From: Rhodeus uyekii
Taxonomy: Eukaryota > Chordata > Actinopteri > Cypriniformes > Acheilognathidae
DNA length: 64,000 nucleotides
Reading direction: 5' to 3'
NCBI GenBank assembly: GCA_037043235.1
Contig: JAWRVZ010000450.1
Coordinates: forward strand, 124,001 to 188,000
Shown here: in pieces, positions 10,841-21,300 of the stretch
How positions within the stretch are numbered: position 1 is the stretch's first letter
How the letters are laid out: every line of letters begins with the position of its first letter
Notes under the pieces: generated by a model
The model's database searches: none
Told to the model about the DNA's origin: nothing
Seen by the model: only the letters and a program-made list of their open reading frames with translations
Program-made: the position numbers and the translations under genes

Positions 10841-11803
10841 TGTAACGTCATGTGACGTTTCTGGTTCATTACTTTCTTTTTGTTCCTTGTGTGAGTTTTC
10901 CCATGCTGTTCTGTCGTTTTTCCGTTGCCTGTCCCTTTACTAATAACAGGTGAGCGCTGATTGGTCGTGGTTGCTGTCAATCATCTCAAAGGGGCGGGAT
11001 GAGCGAGTGTGACGTCAGACAGCGAACGGAGATCGAAAGTGAGGAACACTATAAAAGGACGGGCCAATGCAGGAGACTCCACAGCCTTTTTGTTTGTGAA
11101 CCTGAACTGTCTGTGATTGTGTGTTTTTTGATTTGTTCTTGTTCATTTCGTTTTGGGTTGTTGTTAGTTTTGTTAGTGTGTCATGTTGTTCATGTTATAT
11201 TACTTTACTTTGCCGTCCTCTTCTTTTGAAGTGTTTAGCACTTGTTAAATATTGGTTTATTTGTTAATAAACAAGGAGGGGAAGGAGTTAGGTAAGTTGT
11301 CACGTGACATACATTGTGCACACTTAGGTTTGATTTGTGTTAGACACAATAGTTTAAGGACATGCGCCACTTATTGTAATTTTTGTTTAGTTAGTTAGTT
11401 AGTGTAGGTAAGATACGACGTCAGAGGACGTTGAAGACTTTCTTTCTACATTTTTCTTTCTAGGTAGGTTTAGTTTCCATGGGTTAGTTAGTATGTTTTG
11501 TTTTATTGATTTCTTTGATTTGGCTCTGTTCGATTTTCCTTTATCCTCCTAAAGTTGATTCTGGAATTGATTTGTGATTTTTCTCTCTTTTTGGTGTTTA
11601 TGATTTATGTTGTTTTGATTCATAAATATCTTTATTTAACATTATTTACTGGCTCACTTCACGGGTAAAAAATTGTTCACTTTTCGTTAAAAGCTTGTGT
11701 TGGTCTGATTTCCTCGCGGTATAAACATAGTAGGAATTGCCCAGAGACGTTTTAATGTTCCCCTTCTCTCCTAGACAAATAATATCATAGAAGGGACGTA
11801 ACA
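10841..11803 (+). mobile_element. solo LTR, 963 bp, with TSD CTCCA
   Basis: It starts TGTAACGTC and ends GACGTAACA, a perfect 9-bp terminal inverted repeat. It is flanked by CTCCA at 10836-10840 and 11804-11808, and removing it restores collinear Tc1 transposase sequence. The + strand holds a CCAAT box in reverse (ATTGG near 10960), a GC box (GGGGCGGG, about 10991), a TGACGTCA CRE-like site (about 11010), TATAAAA (11050), AATAAA (about 11266) and a strong splice-donor-like AGGTAAGT (about 11291). The superfamily is not recognised; the length and splice donor would suit an ERV-like element. Confidence 0.85.
10940..11100 (+). promoter_or_regulatory. pol II promoter inside the solo LTR
   Basis: A reverse CCAAT box, GC box, CRE-like TGACGTCA and TATAAAA occur in proper order within about 110 bp. 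Transcription would start near 11080. It is probably the LTR's own promoter and not that of a host gene. Confidence 0.65.
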
Positions 11804-11925
11804 CTCCACCATAAGAAAGAGACTGGGGGGAAATGGCCGGCATGGCAGAGCTCAAAGACTGCTGAGAAAAAAAGAACATTTTGCTGATCTCCAAGTCTTT
11901 TGAGAAAATACTCTGTGGACTGGTG
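11804..11925 (+). pseudogene. Tc1 transposase, start of catalytic domain
   Basis: The sequence matches the Tc1 region leading to the first catalytic Asp. The LWTDETK motif of the family is visible, but the Asp codon reads GGT (Gly). The rest of the catalytic domain is deleted and the text passes into the right inverted repeat near 11930. Confidence 0.78.
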
Positions 11926-11929
11926 AGAC

Positions 11930-12126
11930 AAAAGTGTGTCTCAAACAGGTATTAGGTTTAGGGGGCAAACACTTTTTCACACAAAGCCATGTAGGTTTTC
12001 CCTTGATGACAACAACCTTCATTTAAAAACTACATTTTGTGTTTACTCGTGTTATCTTTGACTAATATTGAAAATTTAGAAAACAAATTAAATCAGAAAG
12101 GGGGCAAACACTTTTTCACACGAGTG
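11930..12126 (+). repeat. right IR/DR of the Tc1-like element
   Basis: The inner direct repeat (GGCAAACACTTTTTCACAC near 11963) and the outer one (12103-12126, ending CACACGAGTG then TA) are in inverse orientation to the left end. Confidence 0.85.
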
Positions 12127-12128
12127 TA

Positions 12129-13829
12129 GGTTCTGAAACGTTGACACTCCAAAAAGAACTGACAGCTGTAATGACAGTAATCCATCCATCCCTGATGAAT
12201 TGATCTCATTGTGATTTGACCAAGAAAGACATATTCCTGGATCAGATATATTTAGTTGATCCTGTAACAACATTCCTGTCCTAAAGTTTAGTCCTAACCC
12301 TACCCAGAAGATCATTTGGAAATGATGGGTTGGCACGTTGTGAAAAGTGCGATATAAGCTTGTTCTTGACTACGACATAAACAGCTTGTGAACAATAACA
12401 ATCAAGCTGTGCAGTTTGATATTTGTACAATGTGACATAAGTGTTATGAACTATTATGCAAGCTCATTGTGAAGTGCATTTTTATGTTGAATTAATGTAC
12501 ATATATTGTGATATTAACTTAGCAACAAATTAATGGCAAATTAAGCTGTGCATATAGCATGAGTGTGTGTGAAAGTTTTTTTTAGTTTTTTTTTTTTTTT
12601 TTTGCCTTTGCTTCCTAAATGAGTAACTTATGAAGCTCCATTTCAGTTATGCTGCCTTGGAAATGACTTATGCAGTTTTTTTAAACCAACCCTAAGAAGA
12701 GAGAATATATATGGATACTAAAGCTTCTACATGCGTCTCTCTAGTGGTTGCCATTCAGCAAAAGGCCACATCAAAGGTACTACAGCAGTTGAAACTAGAG
12801 TGTATCTCAGCACTATCCCACCAGTATTTTTACTAATTACAACCATGCTGTGTTTGAAGACACACTTGACTTCTCTTCACTATGTGTCACAATACCAGAT
12901 GAGACCAACACATACAACAACTCATACATAGAGTGAAGCCAGCTGAAAAAATACACCATTTAATGACCCTACACAAAAGCCTGAGGGAGGGCCACTTTTC
13001 AAAGTTCATAGGAAAGATGAAGCTATTTTTCATTTGATGCTACAAGCTCGGCTTTTATGTTCTGCTCTGCATCGATTTTGGTAACAAGATTTTTTTAAAT
13101 CTCTTGTTATTTTGTTTGAGCCGTCAGGAAAGCCACAGCGAATGGCCACATAACTTGATGCTACCAAATGCAGCCCTCATAAAACCAACAGTACAGTTCT
13201 CCAGAAGGACAGGGGTAATTACTTAAATCTGCCACTGAAGTATGTTTACAGGCCTTTCTGGTCAGTTTAGACCCTAAAAATATCAGCACTATTTTTCAAA
13301 AAACGATGCCGATCCCCGAGTCTGATTGATGTTGACAAGTTGAGAGTCTCAAGAAAGACTGTTGAAAACACAGATGAGGCCCATTCACACCAAGGATGAT
13401 AACTGTAGTGATAACAATCAAGATATAGCTCTAAATATCATATAAAATTCTGAATATAAAAGAATAGTAGAGTTCACACCACAATTACAGTCAAAACAGC
13501 ACAGAGGATCGAAAACATTGAAGGCCAATCAGAATCCACCAAGCACTTAAAGGGGCAGATGACAAAACTGCAGAGTTTAATATAATAATAATACATTTAA
13601 TGGGTCTAATATAACTAATAGTTATCACTCTTGGTGTGAACTGGCCTTAAGACAAGGCTGGTCAATGTTGTTTTGGTGTTGATCTCGGTTGACAGACCAA
13701 CAGACCAGCACAGCTGTATCATTTTCTAAAATGCAAAAGTTAACCGGTGAAGCTGTTTGACCAGTATTCAAGGGAACATTCTCAGAACTTTGGATTCCAA
13801 TATTCAGGCAAAGTTCTTTCAGTTTTTAA

Positions 13830-13885
<56 letters not shown>

Positions 13886-14869
13886 TGCGTGCGTGTGTGT
13901 GTGTTTGTCTGTTATATGACCACTATTTTACTTTTGAATGTTCTCTGTACAGTTTGAAACATTCCCATAATGTTTGCAAAATGATCCAATAGAATTTTCC
14001 CTTTACATTCACATAACTTCAATTATTTAAACATTCAACATTTGAACATTCAAAAATAAAGTGTAATACTTAATGGAAGCATTAGAAAAACATTTTTAGA
14101 ACATATTTTTGTTAGCTGTGATTGTCATTCTGGTGAAGCCGGTGAACGCTTCGCATCAAATTAGCATTCCATGCTAGCATCCAAAACAGAACATTTGCTA
14201 CATTCCATCAAGTTTTTGGTGTATTAAATAAAAATATAGTTCAGAATCACATTTTCTGCACCATAAGGGACAGAAAAAAACCTTCTTTATAAAAAGAAAT
14301 GAGCACAGTGCAAAAAAAACCTAAGTCAGAAGCCTCAGTCTACAGGGTTTGTTTACTTCCTCTTTCTATTTCTTTTCCATTCTTAAATGACAGACTTCAA
14401 CTTGCCTAGACCGCAAGCAGGAAATACATTTGTGTCCAAAAAATGCCCAGTGATAACAGTCGTGATGCATTGTGGGATGTTACATAAAACTTTTAATGAC
14501 TCCTATATGCAAGGCGCCGCCCGCTGTTCAGAGGGAGGAACAGAGAGATGAGGTAAGGACAGGAGACGTGTTTAAGATCCTCTCAGTGTAAACCTGCCAG
14601 ACCTTGTGCTTCCTGCTAATAAATTCTGTAGTCTGTGGCGTAAATGTTTAAAAGCAGGTATTTAAAATGTCACATTTTGAAATCCTTGTATTCTCCCTTG
14701 TGGTTCTGTGTTTTTAACTGTCCAACTCTGAACCCAATGTACTCAGCTTAAGGTGTAACCTTCTTTTTTATTTTCTACAATGTTTTATAAAGTGGAATTT
14801 GATATCGCAGTTATGCATTATGTGTTTTATAGTCCTTGCTGTGAAGAGGTTACACGGGCAGGACCTCAG
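12129..14869. other. no gene or recognised element
   Basis: AT-rich sequence with short ORFs only. It contains a poly-T run near 12585-12603 and a GT/GCGT microsatellite at 13831-13904. I saw no splice-linked coding pattern and no terminal repeats. Confidence 0.6.
13831..13904. repeat. (GT)n/(GCGT)n microsatellite
   Basis: A GT dinucleotide run changes into GCGT tetramers and back to GT. The ORFs across it are artefacts of the repeat. Confidence 0.95.
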
Positions 14870-15682
14870 TGTCAGGGTTCTGCCACATTCAGTCTAGTCA
14901 TTTCTTGGTTTTGTGGCAGAGCTCTGACACTACCGTATTGTCTCGTGTCTGATGTGTGTGCGCATGGCTTCGAGTATTCGAGCCGTGCGCACGCTTGTCT
15001 GTGTAACGTCTTATGTGCGGGTTATGATGTCTGATCCCGAGACTGGTCTTGTCTAGTTTCGGTTTTGGATCGGGATTCGGGCATTCATAACTCGTTTTGT
15101 TCGTCCTTGTCGTGAGCTCATGAGAACAGGTGTTTACACTTGTTCTTGCGAGCTCTACGTCTTGTGAGTGGGCGCGGTTTCAAGCGTTGCGCGAGCCGCG
15201 CCTCCTCTCGTCCGTGTGTTTATGTTTGGCACGCGGTTCGCGTCCCATCGGCCGTGTGCTTGTGTTTTGTCACGCGCAGTTTGGTTGACACCACCTGCGC
15301 GTCGTCTTTGTGTAATTGGCTTCATGTTCACGTCTTGTTGGTTACCCCGCCCGTCTTGTTTCATTGTAATTAGTTTGACTTTATTCCAGCTGTGTTTCTC
15401 CTCAATTGCATTTCCTCCTGTGTATTTAGTCCCCTCATGTCTGGTGTACGGTGTCGGTTCGTTGTCTTTATTTTGTCGTCACTCCCTGTCAGTCAGTGGA
15501 GTTGAGTCAAGTTATGTCATGTCGTGCTTCTAGTCAGTCGAGTCTTGTTATACTTCTAGTCAGTCAAGTCATGTTATGTTTTCCCCCCACTCGGGGAGGT
15601 TTATGTTTGAGTTTTGATTTATTTTTTGAATAAAACCCTGTCCTACCTGCATCTCTGAGTCCTCGCTCTCTCAAACCTGACA
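14870..15682 (+). repeat. 5' LTR of the Gag-only element
   Basis: 813 bp, TGTCAG...CTGACA. A TATA-like TATTTAG lies at 15423-15429, with the predicted transcript start at 15453 (GTCGGTTCGT). AATAAA lies near 15629. Confidence 0.9.
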
Positions 15683-15684
15683 GT

Positions 15685-15694
15685 ACGAACCGAC
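15685..15694 (+). promoter_or_regulatory. self-complementary primer binding site
   Basis: ACGAACCGAC, two bases after the 5' LTR, is the exact reverse complement of LTR bases 15453-15462 (GTCGGTTCGT), which lie 30 bp downstream of TATTTAG. The first 10 nt of the mRNA could therefore fold back as primer, as in Tf1. No tRNA-type site starting TGG is present. Confidence 0.7.
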
Positions 15695-15698
15695 CACA

Positions 15699-17189
15699 AT
15701 GAGGACTCAGCAGAGGACAGGCACCTTCCTCTTCCCATCTCCTGTCAAGGATTTAATGATCCAGGTTGTCCAGCAGCTCTCCCTTCACCAGGGGGAGCGA
15801 GATGTCAGAGACTTTGCCCATGATTTTCTTGCTGTGGTGCATGGCCTGGATTACAAGGATGATGCGGACCTCAAGGAGGTATTTAACAGCTGCCTCACAA
15901 TGCCCCTTGACATGCTGGAGATGGGAAGGCTGGGGCATTTGCCATTCTGGGAATTTGTCTACAGACTACATCAGCGCCGGAGGTTGGAACCCCGTCGCCG
16001 CACGAATTCCCATCCCACTGGCGGTTGCATCTCTCCACCTGCAGCCAGTGGGAGCCCCAGTCCTCCAAAGATTCGTAAACGGAAGAGGAGGAGGAAGAGT
16101 GGGACCACCTCATCTACTGCTGAGGCAGCATCCCAAGAGGTGACCCAAGAAGTTGCTGCGCCCCCTGAGACGCCAGAAGTGGCCGCAGCAGCCACAATCA
16201 GCCCTGCCATGGCCAAGAGGGCTATTGATTGCTTTTTCGTTCTGGCAGCCCTGCGTGCCTGGAGGTCGCACAGGGCTGCTGCACCTGATCAGTCTGCCTC
16301 TGTCCCTGTGGTAGCCCCCGAGGAGCCCCGGCTGCCTGACCCGCCGGCCACCCCAGAGCTTGCTGTCGGCCAGGAGACCGCAGCATGCCGTATCAGCCCT
16401 ACTGTGGCCAAGTGGGCCGTTGACTGTTTTTTCGTTTTGGCAGCCCTACGTGCTTGGATGATGCACAGGGCTGCCGCCCCCGAGCAGCCTGCCACTGCGC
16501 CAGACCGCCCAGAGCCGCCGGTCGTCCTGCCAGACCGCCCAGAGCCGCCGGTCGTCCTGCCAGACCGCCCAGAGCCGCCGGTCGTCCTGCCAGACCGCCC
16601 AGAGCCGCCGGTCGTCCTGCCAGACCGCCCAGAGCCGCCGGTCGTCCTGCCAGACCGCCCAGAGCCGCCGGTCGTCCTGCCAGACCGCCCAGAGCCGCCG
16701 GTCGTCCTGCCTGCCCTGTCTGACCTGCCAGACCCACCAGTCTTGCTGTCTGTCCTGTTTGACCTCCCAAAGTTACCAGCCTGGCCTGAGCCACCCAAGC
16801 ACTTTGCCCTGCTGGTCCTGCCTTACCTGACCAAGCTGCCACTTCCTCTGGAACTGCCCTGGCTGTCTGCCGGGACTCTAGACCTGCCAGAGCCGGCTTG
16901 GCTCACCCCTCCAGAACCGCCTGATCCACCTACCTTGCTTGAGCCCGCATGGCTCGTTTCCCCAGCTCCACCCTGGCCCTCTGCTGGGAACCCTGTACTG
17001 TCTGAGCCGCCCTGGCTCATCCCTCCAGTTCCCCCTCCCTGGACTGTTTTTTTCTTTATGGACTGTGTTCTGAGGCATTTTTTCAGGTTTGAGGACTATT
17101 TTCAGTTATTTTTTCATGATGAAGTGAGGACTGTTTTGAGTTATTCTTTTCTTGATGATCTAAGGACTATTTTCCGTTTTTCTTCTTGA
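15699..17189 (+). CDS. Gag-like protein with proline-rich repeats
   Basis: A 496-codon ORF whose ATG follows the PBS by four bases. Residues about 25-92 form a compact domain (QGERDVRDFAHDF...) similar to residues 5-72 of the minus-strand ORF at 36203-36859, probably a reduced capsid domain. A basic stretch (RKRKRRRK) lies near residue 127. A segment of about 35 residues around AIDCFFVLAALRAW occurs twice (about 166-200 and 228-262). Residues about 268-337 are seven identical copies of PDRPEPPVVL, followed by more Pro/Leu-rich sequence. No zinc knuckle or enzymatic domain is present. The role is inferred: particle formation or RNA packaging for a non-autonomous element. Confidence 0.75.
   Translation: MRTQQRTGTFLFPSPVKDLMIQVVQQLSLHQGERDVRDFAHDFLAVVHGLDYKDDADLKEVFNSCLTMPLDMLEMGRLGHLPFWEFVYRLHQRRRLEPRRRTNSHPTGGCISPPAASGSPSPPKIRKRKRRRKSGTTSSTAEAASQEVTQEVAAPPETPEVAAAATISPAMAKRAIDCFFVLAALRAWRSHRAAAPDQSASVPVVAPEEPRLPDPPATPELAVGQETAACRISPTVAKWAVDCFFVLAALRAWMMHRAAAPEQPATAPDRPEPPVVLPDRPEPPVVLPDRPEPPVVLPDRPEPPVVLPDRPEPPVVLPDRPEPPVVLPDRPEPPVVLPALSDLPDPPVLLSVLFDLPKLPAWPEPPKHFALLVLPYLTKLPLPLELPWLSAGTLDLPEPAWLTPPEPPDPPTLLEPAWLVSPAPPWPSAGNPVLSEPPWLIPPVPPPWTVFFFMDCVLRHFFRFEDYFQLFFHDEVRTVLSYSFLDDLRTIFRFSS
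16501..16710 (+). repeat. 7 x 30-bp tandem repeat in the Gag-like ORF
   Basis: Seven 30-bp units are identical as read, each encoding PDRPEPPVVL. The lack of divergence shows very recent expansion. The unit length keeps the frame open. Confidence 0.95.
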
Positions 17190-17584
17190 TGTTGGGGACT
17201 TGAATTAACATTTTCATGACCTTTTGAGTATTTTTTATGATTTTGGTTTTGAGGACTGTTTGCGTTACTCTTCTTCATGAGGTTTGGGGACAGTTTGAGT
17301 TAACATTTTTTCAGTACCTTTTCGAGGACTCTTTTGAGTTGATATTCGCAATGTTTTGAAGACCTTTTATTTCTGAGTCATTTTCATGTTGTATTTGAGT
17401 ACTGTTTATTTTGCTTGCTCGTATTTGCCTGCCCTGTCTTCCCTCCCTTGTCTTGGTGTTCTTTATTTTATTTATTTTTCTTCCCCTGGTCTTGTTCGCT
17501 TTTGTCTTGTGGGTCTGTGTTTTCTTGTCTTGTGTGGGGTTCCTCATAGGGACGCCAGGTGGCGCCCCTTTAGAGGGGGGGTAG
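17190..17584 (+). other. 3' untranslated interior and polypurine tract
   Basis: A non-coding T-rich stretch has degenerate copies of a GAGGACTNTTTTnAGTTA-like motif. It ends in AGAGGGGGGGTAG (17572-17584) directly before the 3' LTR, which is the polypurine tract. Confidence 0.7.
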
Positions 17585-18388
17585 TGTCAGGGTTCTGCCA
17601 CATTCAGTCTAGTCATTTCTTGGTTTTGTGGCAGAGCTCTGACACTACCGTATTGTCTCGTGTCTGATGTGTGTGCGCATGGCTTCGAGTATTCGAGCCG
17701 TGCGCGCGCTTGTCTGTGTAACGTCTTATGTGCGGGTTATGATGTCTGATCCCGAGACTGGTCTAGTTTCGGTTTTGGATCGGGATTCGGGCATTCATAA
17801 CTCGTTTTGTTCGTCCTTGTCGTGAGCTCATGAGAACAGGTGTTTACACTTGTTCTTGCGAGCTCTACGTCTTGTGAGTGGGCGCGGTTTCAAGCGTTGC
17901 GCGAGCCGCGCCTCCTCTCGTCTGTGTGTTTATGTTTGGCACGCGGTTCGCGTCCCATCGGCCGTGTGCTTGTGTTTTGTCACGCGCAGTTTGGTTGACA
18001 CCACCTGCGCGTCGTCTTTGTGTAATTGGCTTCATGTTCACGTCTTGTTGGTTACCCCGCCCGTCTTGTTTCATTGTAATTAGTTTGACTTTATTCCAGC
18101 TGTGTTTCTCCTCAATTGCATTTCCTCCTGTGTATTTAGTCCCCTCATGTCTGGTGTACGGTGTCGGTTCGTTGTCTTTATTTTGTCGTCACTCCCTGTC
18201 AGTCAGTGGAGTTGAGTCAAGTCATGTCGTGCTTCTAGTCAGTCGAGTCTTGTTATACTTCTAGTCAGTCAAGTCATGTTATGTTTTCCCCCCCACTCGG
18301 GGAGGTTTATGTTTGAGTTTTGATTTATTTTTTGAATAAAACCCTGTCCTACCTGCATCTCTGAGTCCTCGCTCTCTCAAACCTGACA
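17585..18388 (+). repeat. 3' LTR of the Gag-only element
   Basis: 804 bp, nearly identical to 14870-15682. The 9-bp length difference is explained by two 5-bp losses and one extra C. Confidence 0.9.
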
Positions 18389-18393
18389 CTCAG

Positions 18394-21300
18394 ATGTGAA
18401 GAGAGCAGCTGGGAAGAGACTTGGCCAGAAGAGAAGTCGCCATCCTTAACTCAACCACACCTAGGACAATCTTAAATATCCAGAGCATTCCCAGACATAT
18501 ATAGTTAATGAATATAACAGTGGCATGCGGTCAGACCTTTCCAACCCTTCAGAGAAGGGATGAAAACAATCTGGACAGCAAAAAGACTGAAGATTCTTTA
18601 TTTCACCCTTTAAAGAATGCCTTTTAAGAAATAAGTAAAATATAAAATGGCAATATACCACTTAAAATTACACTCAAGAGTAATAAGGCAATAAGGACCA
18701 TGGCAGTACTGCATCCACCTTCTAAAAATGACAAAAAAAATCTTATTTGCACTGTGTGGGTTAATCTTTGAGGTTGTGCATCTTCAATGTCATAACCACA
18801 AAGAAGAGGTTATGCACTTAACATAAAAAATTTGTTGAACTACTGGACCTGACAAACGCATGACTATTATTCACGCATCTGCCTGGCCCAGAGTAAGCTC
18901 CCGGCAAATGGGAAGAGACTGCAGAGATTTGCTCACATTTTCCATGGTATAGTGAGTCATCTCCACATCTGTCCAGCTGTCTGTCTTCATTCAGAAATTA
19001 ATAATGGTGCTATTTGACAACGAAAGCTCTAAATGTTCTCAGGCAGAGAGATTTACTTAAGAAGAAATGATAATGCTGTGGCAAGCAGGGCGCAGCCGAG
19101 AGCCATAGGAACAGAGCGAGGCCAGGGGTGCGATTGGCAGTGAGGTCTAATGAGGTCAATGCCACGCTGGTCTCGAGTCTTGTGGAGGAGCTCCAGAAGA
19201 AAAAAGGGATGAGTGATCACAGAGCAAGACAAGAGAGGACAAGAGTTAATATCACATGATATTTAAATGATATTTAAATGCATCAGGAAAGGACAGGTGG
19301 CGGGAACATATGGATTCTTACTATATATCAGTGCTTCTCAGTTATTACAGTTAAAAACACATTTGAATTTTGCAGTTGATCATGTGACGCACTGAACGTT
19401 CTGATCGCACCGGTGTGATCGCGTGTCTCAAAGGGGTAAGGGTTTGTTATATGCCCTTCATATCTTCTGCTCTGTGCTGTGTGCTATTGTTTGGTGCACA
19501 CAAAAAAATACCCCCCCTCCGAGCCCCCCTGTACAAGCACTGCTGTAGATCCACATGCTTTTAAACTCTGTGAGATATATACTTCATTAAATGGACAACA
19601 AAGCATTTGGTATGGGTATCGCCGTGTGAATATTGTTTCTAAACTATGAGTAAAGAACATCTTACCTCCTTTCCCTGGCTTAAAGGAAAGCAATTGAATT
19701 TTGTTACATTGGTGCCGAAACGTGAAAGGAAGAAGGAATGCACTGTTAAAAAGCCCTCACAACTGTAGGAAACCCACGGTGCCATCGAGCTGAGCCTGGG
19801 AGGAAGTATAACTGCCACCCGAGGGGGAGCAGTGCCCGTTGTGAGGCCAGAGCCTGCTGTCGTCCACCATGATAGCATGGAAAGGGGGGCTTTCTCACTG
19901 GCTGCCCGAAGCCAGAGGAGCCAACACCGGAGTCAGAGGGCCATCTATCCAGATTCACCACCAGGCATTCACACAGCTGGTGTTAGAACAGACGTCAGAG
20001 TGTTACAGGAACCGGACCACAACATTTGTTTTCTCTCCTCCTCTTGGCCTTTTTTCTCATCCCTCCTTCTCTCACCTCATCTGTCCTTACCTTCAACCTG
20101 AGGGCCTCAGGTGCTCCGGTCGCTGGTTCCCTCCTCCTACTTCCCTGAGCCTTAAAACCTTGTTACAAATGCTATCTGGAAATATGAATAGTTATCATTA
20201 CACCAGTATGCATGGCTACCAGTGAGTGTCTTTTTAAATATAAGTCTCTAACAGATGTGTCATTCAAGAGTGAAACAAGTCTGCAATCTCTTAAAATGTA
20301 TATGTCTACAAAGAGACTTTGTAGGGATCGTAACATGATGGATTAAAAACGTACTTGATTGGTAGAGTATGATGTAATACAAAAACTTAGTGTAACTGTC
20401 AGTTAACTCAAAACTCTTGCTCTGTGTCGTACACCATTTGGCTGTTGAAGAGCATCTTTCTCCATTGACGGTCATTGTATTTGTGATGTTTCAATAAAGT
20501 GACTTTGTTTCATTAACGTGTGAGCTTTATTAACAATAACGCTTTTGACAGCACAAAATGTGACTACTCATAGAAACACAGGCACACTGCAGCATAACTC
20601 TTAGCAAACACTTGGTCACCACCTAATGGATAAGGAACACATTACCTATAGCAACAGTACACTTTTTTATACCACAGTATTGTGACAAAATAAGATTTTT
20701 GCATGCAGCATTGCACAGTAGATCTTTTATTTTTAAATAAAGATAAGGTGCTTATATTTTGGCTGCTTGTATTATTTCTGTGCCTGCTCATTATCACATC
20801 AAACTGTTCACGTTTTGTCATTGTGAGTTGACAAAATGACCAAAATGCCTATTCCTTATATTCAACCGCAGTTGCAATTTATGAAAGTCAAGATGCAAAA
20901 CCAGTGGAAAGGTATTCAGAGGAACCAATTGCATGTGGCGTCTGAACCAGTCGCAGACCAGAACTATTTTAGGCTGCTATGGAAGCAGCCAGTGACCTCA
21001 TGAGATATCAACATCTGTGAAAGAGCTACATCATGGATGCCTGTATAGTAATTTTATTTTTACTTTGACTGCAAATGCAAGATCACTCCAGAAATGTGCA
21101 GCCAAGAGCCATCATAGACGGTTATACCCGAACACAGTGCAGACACAAAGAATCGCAGCCAGATGCTGTCACACTGGCGTAAAGCTCATGTTCGAGTTTG
21201 TTCTGCTGAAGTCAGCTCCCAGATTACCGTAGCAAATCCGATCAACATCTTTGATTTGATGCAATATGCTTGTTTTCCACAAACAATTGGATTTGACTGT

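Larger units (their letters stand above)
4474..12126 (+). mobile_element. Tc1-like DNA transposon (IR/DR type), split by nested insertions
   Basis: The left end (4474, preceded by TA) and right end (12126, followed by TA) form long inverted repeats of about 190-200 bp. Each carries an outer and an inner direct repeat around GTGTGAAAAAGTGT, the IR/DR layout of fish Tc1-like elements. Between them are pieces of a Tc1 transposase at 4751-4846, 10628-10840 and 11804-11925, collinear once two insertions are removed. The C-terminal half of the transposase is missing: the third piece runs almost directly into the right inverted repeat. It is the oldest layer of this nested region. Confidence 0.9.
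14870..18388 (+). mobile_element. Gag-only LTR retrotransposon (non-autonomous), TSD CTCAG
   Basis: Two direct LTRs (14870-15682 and 17585-18388) flank a 1.9-kb interior with one 496-codon ORF. CTCAG occurs at 14865-14869 and 18389-18393. There is no protease, RT or integrase. The LTRs differ by about two substitutions, two 5-bp indels and one 1-bp indel as read by eye, so insertion is recent. The promoter geometry and self-complementary PBS match the gypsy element at 27822-33009, so it probably relies on a Tf1/sushi-type partner. Confidence 0.9.

Noticed and set aside
10940..11300. Promoter and first exon of a host gene
   Set aside because: TSD CTCCA and terminal inverted repeats show that the whole block is a solo LTR inserted in a Tc1 transposase.
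13747..13992. Cys/Val-rich ORFs
   Set aside because: Produced by the GT/GCGT microsatellite.
15155..15533. ORFs of 69-121 residues repeated at 17865-18264
   Set aside because: They lie within the two LTRs of the Gag-only element and overlap promoter and polyadenylation signals.
16289..16842. Minus-strand Gly/Arg-rich ORFs opposite the 30-bp repeats
   Set aside because: Artefact of the tandem repeat; LTR, PBS and PPT orientation favours the + strand ORF.
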